A DNA stretch of 6,454 nt, from assembly GCA_017421145.1 (NCBI GenBank), contig JAFOTA010000032.1, positions 1-6,454 of the forward strand. Direction: 5' to 3'. This DNA is from Treponema sp. Lineage in GTDB: Bacteria; Spirochaetota; Spirochaetia; Treponematales; Treponemataceae. Below are positions 5,367-6,454 of the stretch, piece after piece (position 1 is the stretch's first letter; every line of letters starts with the position of its first letter). The notes under the pieces are model-generated. The model did no database searches. It saw only the letters and a program-made list of their open reading frames with translations, and was not told the DNA's origin. Position numbers and translations under genes: made by a program.

Positions 5367-5448
5367 GGGGAGTTTCCCGAGTGGTCAAAGGGGGCAGACT
5401 GTAAATCTGTTGGCTCGTCCTTCGTAGGTCCGAATCCTTCACTCCCCA
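5367..5448 (+). tRNA. tRNA-Tyr (anticodon GUA)
   Basis: This 82-base tRNA with a long variable arm reads TAC and TAT. Acceptor stem GGGGAGT/ACTCCCC pairs perfectly (5367-5373/5441-5447); D stem CCC/GGG, anticodon stem GCAGA/TCTGT, anticodon GTA at 5401-5403, a 13-base variable arm at 5411-5423, discriminator A at 5448. CCA is not encoded. Two features are abnormal: the T loop reads TCCGAAT instead of TTCGAAT, so position 55 is C where U (later pseudouridine) is nearly universal, and the T stem GTAGG/CCTTC has a T-T mismatch. The rest matches the E. coli tRNA-Tyr layout closely. Confidence 0.92.
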
Positions 5449-5453
5449 GCAAG

Positions 5454-5486
5454 AAAGCATCGGTAGCAAGCCGGTGCTTTTTTTTT
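5454..5486 (+). terminator. Intrinsic terminator of the tRNA unit
   Basis: A 10-bp stem AAAGCATCGG (5454-5463) with CCGGTGCTTT (5471-5480), one G-T pair and a 7-base loop, runs straight into nine T residues (5478-5486). It begins 6 bases after tRNA-Tyr and isolates the tRNAs from the hydrolase gene. Confidence 0.93.
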
Positions 5487-5562
5487 GACTTTGCATACGT
5501 GTTTATTGACCGGCAGATGAGTTTTTTCAACGTTGCCTATTTATTTTTTTTTATATTAATTC

Positions 5563-5568
5563 TATAAT
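5563..5568 (+). promoter_or_regulatory. Probable -10 box for the hydrolase gene
   Basis: A perfect TATAAT lies in a T-rich stretch just after the tRNA terminator, about 85 bases before the GTG start. There is no good -35 box at 17 bases (TTTATT at 5540-5545), although T-tracts at 5543-5552 could act as an UP-like element. The predicted transcript starts near 5575. Confidence 0.5.
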
Positions 5569-5586
5569 TGAAAGACGAAACTTTCC

Positions 5587-5649
5587 GGGGTACTGGCAAG
5601 CAGCCCCTTACAAAATTTGCTTTTACGGATTTTTCCGGGTGCTGGAGGG
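5587..5649 (+). promoter_or_regulatory. 5' leader with two mutually exclusive stems and the ribosome-binding site
   Basis: CAGCCCC at 5601-5607 can pair upstream with GGGG (5587-5590) plus CTG (5593-5595), making a 7-bp hairpin with a TA bulge and loop GCAAG. It can instead pair downstream with GGGTGCTG at 5637-5644 (7 bp, one bulged T). The second pairing touches the first base of the ribosome-binding site GGAGGG (5644-5649), 3 bases before the GTG start. The two partners belong to a degenerate direct repeat, TTTCCGGGGTACTGG (5582-5596) and TTTCCGGGTGCTGG (5632-5645). A switch-like translational control is possible, but no known riboswitch class was recognised. Confidence 0.3.
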
Positions 5650-5652
5650 TAA

Positions 5653-6237
5653 GTGAAAATTCATTTTTGGGGAGTCAGAGGCTCGTTACCGGCTCCTTTG
5701 ACAACAAGGCAGGTTCAGGCAAAGATCACGGCGGTCGTCGAAAGGATAACCGCAAAAGACGTTGAATCAGAAGATGCAAAAATGCGTTTCCTTGCGTCGC
5801 TTCCTCCATGGATTTACGGAACCATAGGCGGCAACACTCCTTGCGTTGAGATCGTTTCAGACAGCGGAAAGCAGTTCATCCTTGACTGCGGCAGCGGACT
5901 CAGGGAATTCGGAGTCAACGGCTCACATCCTGAAGACAAGCACTATAACATACTCATGTCGCATTTCCACTGGGATCATCTGCAGGGTCTTCCGTTTTTC
6001 TGGCCGATATTCGACAAATCAAGCACGATCGATTTCTATTCGACTTTCCCGGCTGCAGAGAGGATTCTTGCCGAGCAGAGCAGATGCCCGTATTTTCCGC
6101 AGAACGGAGCATGGGAAAACGTCGGAAAAGTGTTCAATTTCCATCTAATCCACGAGATGGAGCCTTTTTACATAGACGGAGTGAAGATCACTTGCAAGAA
6201 GATGCACCATCCGGGAAATTCATATTCCTTTATATAA
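5653..6237 (+). CDS. Metallo-beta-lactamase-fold hydrolase, truncated at the 3' end
   Basis: A cytoplasmic metal-dependent hydrolase; the exact substrate is not known, phosphodiester or cyclic-nucleotide-type compounds being typical for this branch. It starts with GTG at 5653 behind GGAGGG; MKIHFWGVRGSLPAP matches the usual family opening (MKI-x-FWG-x-RGS). Further features are GGNTPCVE at 59-66, the DCGSGLREFG strand-turn at 78-87, the zinc-binding HFHWDH at 104-109 (HxHxDH), and the third histidine region HHPGNSYSF at 185-193. After this only one more residue precedes a TAA at 6235-6237. Homologues of this type normally continue for roughly a further third of their length, carrying the bridging aspartate and the last histidine. 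The protein is therefore cut off where the base composition changes sharply, and this remnant is unlikely to be active. The intact gene probably existed in the organism. It is transcribed alone, after the tRNA terminator. Confidence 0.85.
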   Translation: MKIHFWGVRGSLPAPLTTRQVQAKITAVVERITAKDVESEDAKMRFLASLPPWIYGTIGGNTPCVEIVSDSGKQFILDCGSGLREFGVNGSHPEDKHYNILMSHFHWDHLQGLPFFWPIFDKSSTIDFYSTFPAAERILAEQSRCPYFPQNGAWENVGKVFNFHLIHEMEPFYIDGVKITCKKMHHPGNSYSFI

Positions 6238-6241
6238 AGGG
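6228..6241. other. Breakpoint between bacterial and AT-rich foreign sequence
   Basis: The hydrolase homology stops at about 6228-6231, after the codons for SYSF. From there the sequence becomes AT-rich: about 23% GC over 6241-6454 by hand count, against 42-53% in the two preceding 60-base lines. A different reading frame takes over. No inverted repeats, target-site duplication or copy of a tRNA end is visible at the join. The exact base cannot be fixed from one side only. Confidence 0.75.
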
Positions 6242-6454
6242 ATGAATAGATATGGAAGTAATTTATATGATTATCAAAACTACGCAATGCTTTATATTAG
6301 AGCAGATACAAAAAGAACTGAAATAAAAAGAAAATATCAAAAATTAATGGAATTTTATGCTGATGCTTCATCAATGTTAATAGCTATATTTGGAATATTG
6401 GCTATTATATTTGGTTTTATTAATGATTTTTATGCAGAACATTCTATTAAGAAA
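6242..6454 (+). CDS. Partial membrane protein of ciliate-like type, open at both ends
   Basis: An uninterrupted frame of 71 codons runs from the ATG at 6242 to the right edge. The frame is also open upstream to 6185, so the true start may lie in sequence lost at the breakpoint; the ATG has no spaced ribosome-binding site. The product is MNRYGSNLYDYQNYAM, then a basic region (RADTKRTEIKRKYQKL), then EFYADASSML leading into one hydrophobic segment (about residues 42-60, LIAIFGILAIIFGFI), then NDFYAEHSIKK. Codons are strongly A/T-ending. The pattern YQKL-EFYADASS, membrane helix, N-FYAEHS reminds me of a large family of putative transmembrane proteins of ciliates such as Tetrahymena and Paramecium. 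This is recall, not a search result. A low-GC phage or bacterial protein is the alternative. The function is unknown. Confidence 0.5.
   Translation, partial: MNRYGSNLYDYQNYAMLYIRADTKRTEIKRKYQKLMEFYADASSMLIAIFGILAIIFGFINDFYAEHSIKK

Noticed and set aside
5216..5404. Small open frame spanning the tRNA genes
   Set aside because: It translates straight through tRNA-Thr and into tRNA-Tyr; the cloverleaves explain the sequence.
5568..5765. Overlapping open frame at the start of the hydrolase gene
   Set aside because: It begins inside the -10 box and reads out of frame through conserved hydrolase codons; the GTG start at 5653 with GGAGGG is far better supported.
5653..6454. A single fusion protein of hydrolase and downstream membrane segment
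   Set aside because: The two frames differ and a TAA at 6235-6237 separates them; base composition also changes, so they are not one gene.
5267..6454. tRNA-associated integrative element with an attachment site at the tRNAs
   Set aside because: No copy of either tRNA 3' end is present at the breakpoint near 6230, and no integrase is visible.
6228..6454. Insertion sequence or transposon end at the breakpoint
   Set aside because: No terminal inverted repeat, transposase motif or target duplication is visible, although only one side of any insertion lies within the window.

Overview
The window reads as accessory-free bacterial chromosome for about 6.2 kb, followed by an abrupt switch to about 220 bases of very AT-rich sequence of a different character. 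The bacterial part suggests a host-associated spirochaete of the Treponema type. This is an inference from the gene content (class II CCA-adding enzyme with HD domain, thiamine pyrophosphokinase, a membrane-anchored band-7-like protein, a GlgA starting TREYAGIAEAGGVK), from moderate GC and from T-rich tracts; nothing here proves the genus. The last bases look eukaryotic, most like a ciliate membrane protein. A rumen or gut sample assembled with a chimeric join would explain both halves.

Layout. At 1-1054, on the minus strand, lies the 5' part of cca (tRNA CCA-adding enzyme), running off the left edge. At 1091-1819, plus strand and divergent from cca across 36 bases, is thiN (thiamine pyrophosphokinase). 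At 1833-2201 on the minus strand is a small unrecognised membrane protein, convergent with thiN. A divergent promoter region at 2202-2304 carries overlapping TATAAT boxes, a spaced direct repeat and a perfect 12-bp palindrome. It precedes a compact three-gene plus-strand run: a band-7/SPFH-like membrane protein (2305-3162), an AroH-type chorismate mutase (3186-3575) and glycogen synthase GlgA (3572-5176). aroH and glgA overlap by 4 bases.

After glgA comes a self-contained tRNA transcription unit: a near-consensus promoter (5207-5235), a leader hairpin, tRNA-Thr(UGU), a spacer hairpin with a GNRA loop, tRNA-Tyr(GUA) and a strong intrinsic terminator (5454-5486). Neither tRNA encodes CCA, so both depend on an enzyme such as the cca product at the left edge. 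Both tRNAs have unexpected stem mismatches, and tRNA-Tyr lacks the near-universal U55.

The last bacterial gene is a metallo-beta-lactamase-fold hydrolase starting at GTG 5653, behind a leader with two mutually exclusive foldings. It breaks off just after its third metal-ligand motif, HHPGNSYSF. From about 6230 the GC content falls to about 23% (hand count over 6241-6454), and an open frame with a different style of protein runs to the right edge. The break is the most important thing in the window. I read it as most likely an assembly or amplification chimera; a real insertion into the hydrolase gene is the alternative.

No CRISPR array, insertion sequence, transposase, integrase or defence system was seen. 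Apart from the break, the genes are ordinary housekeeping genes.
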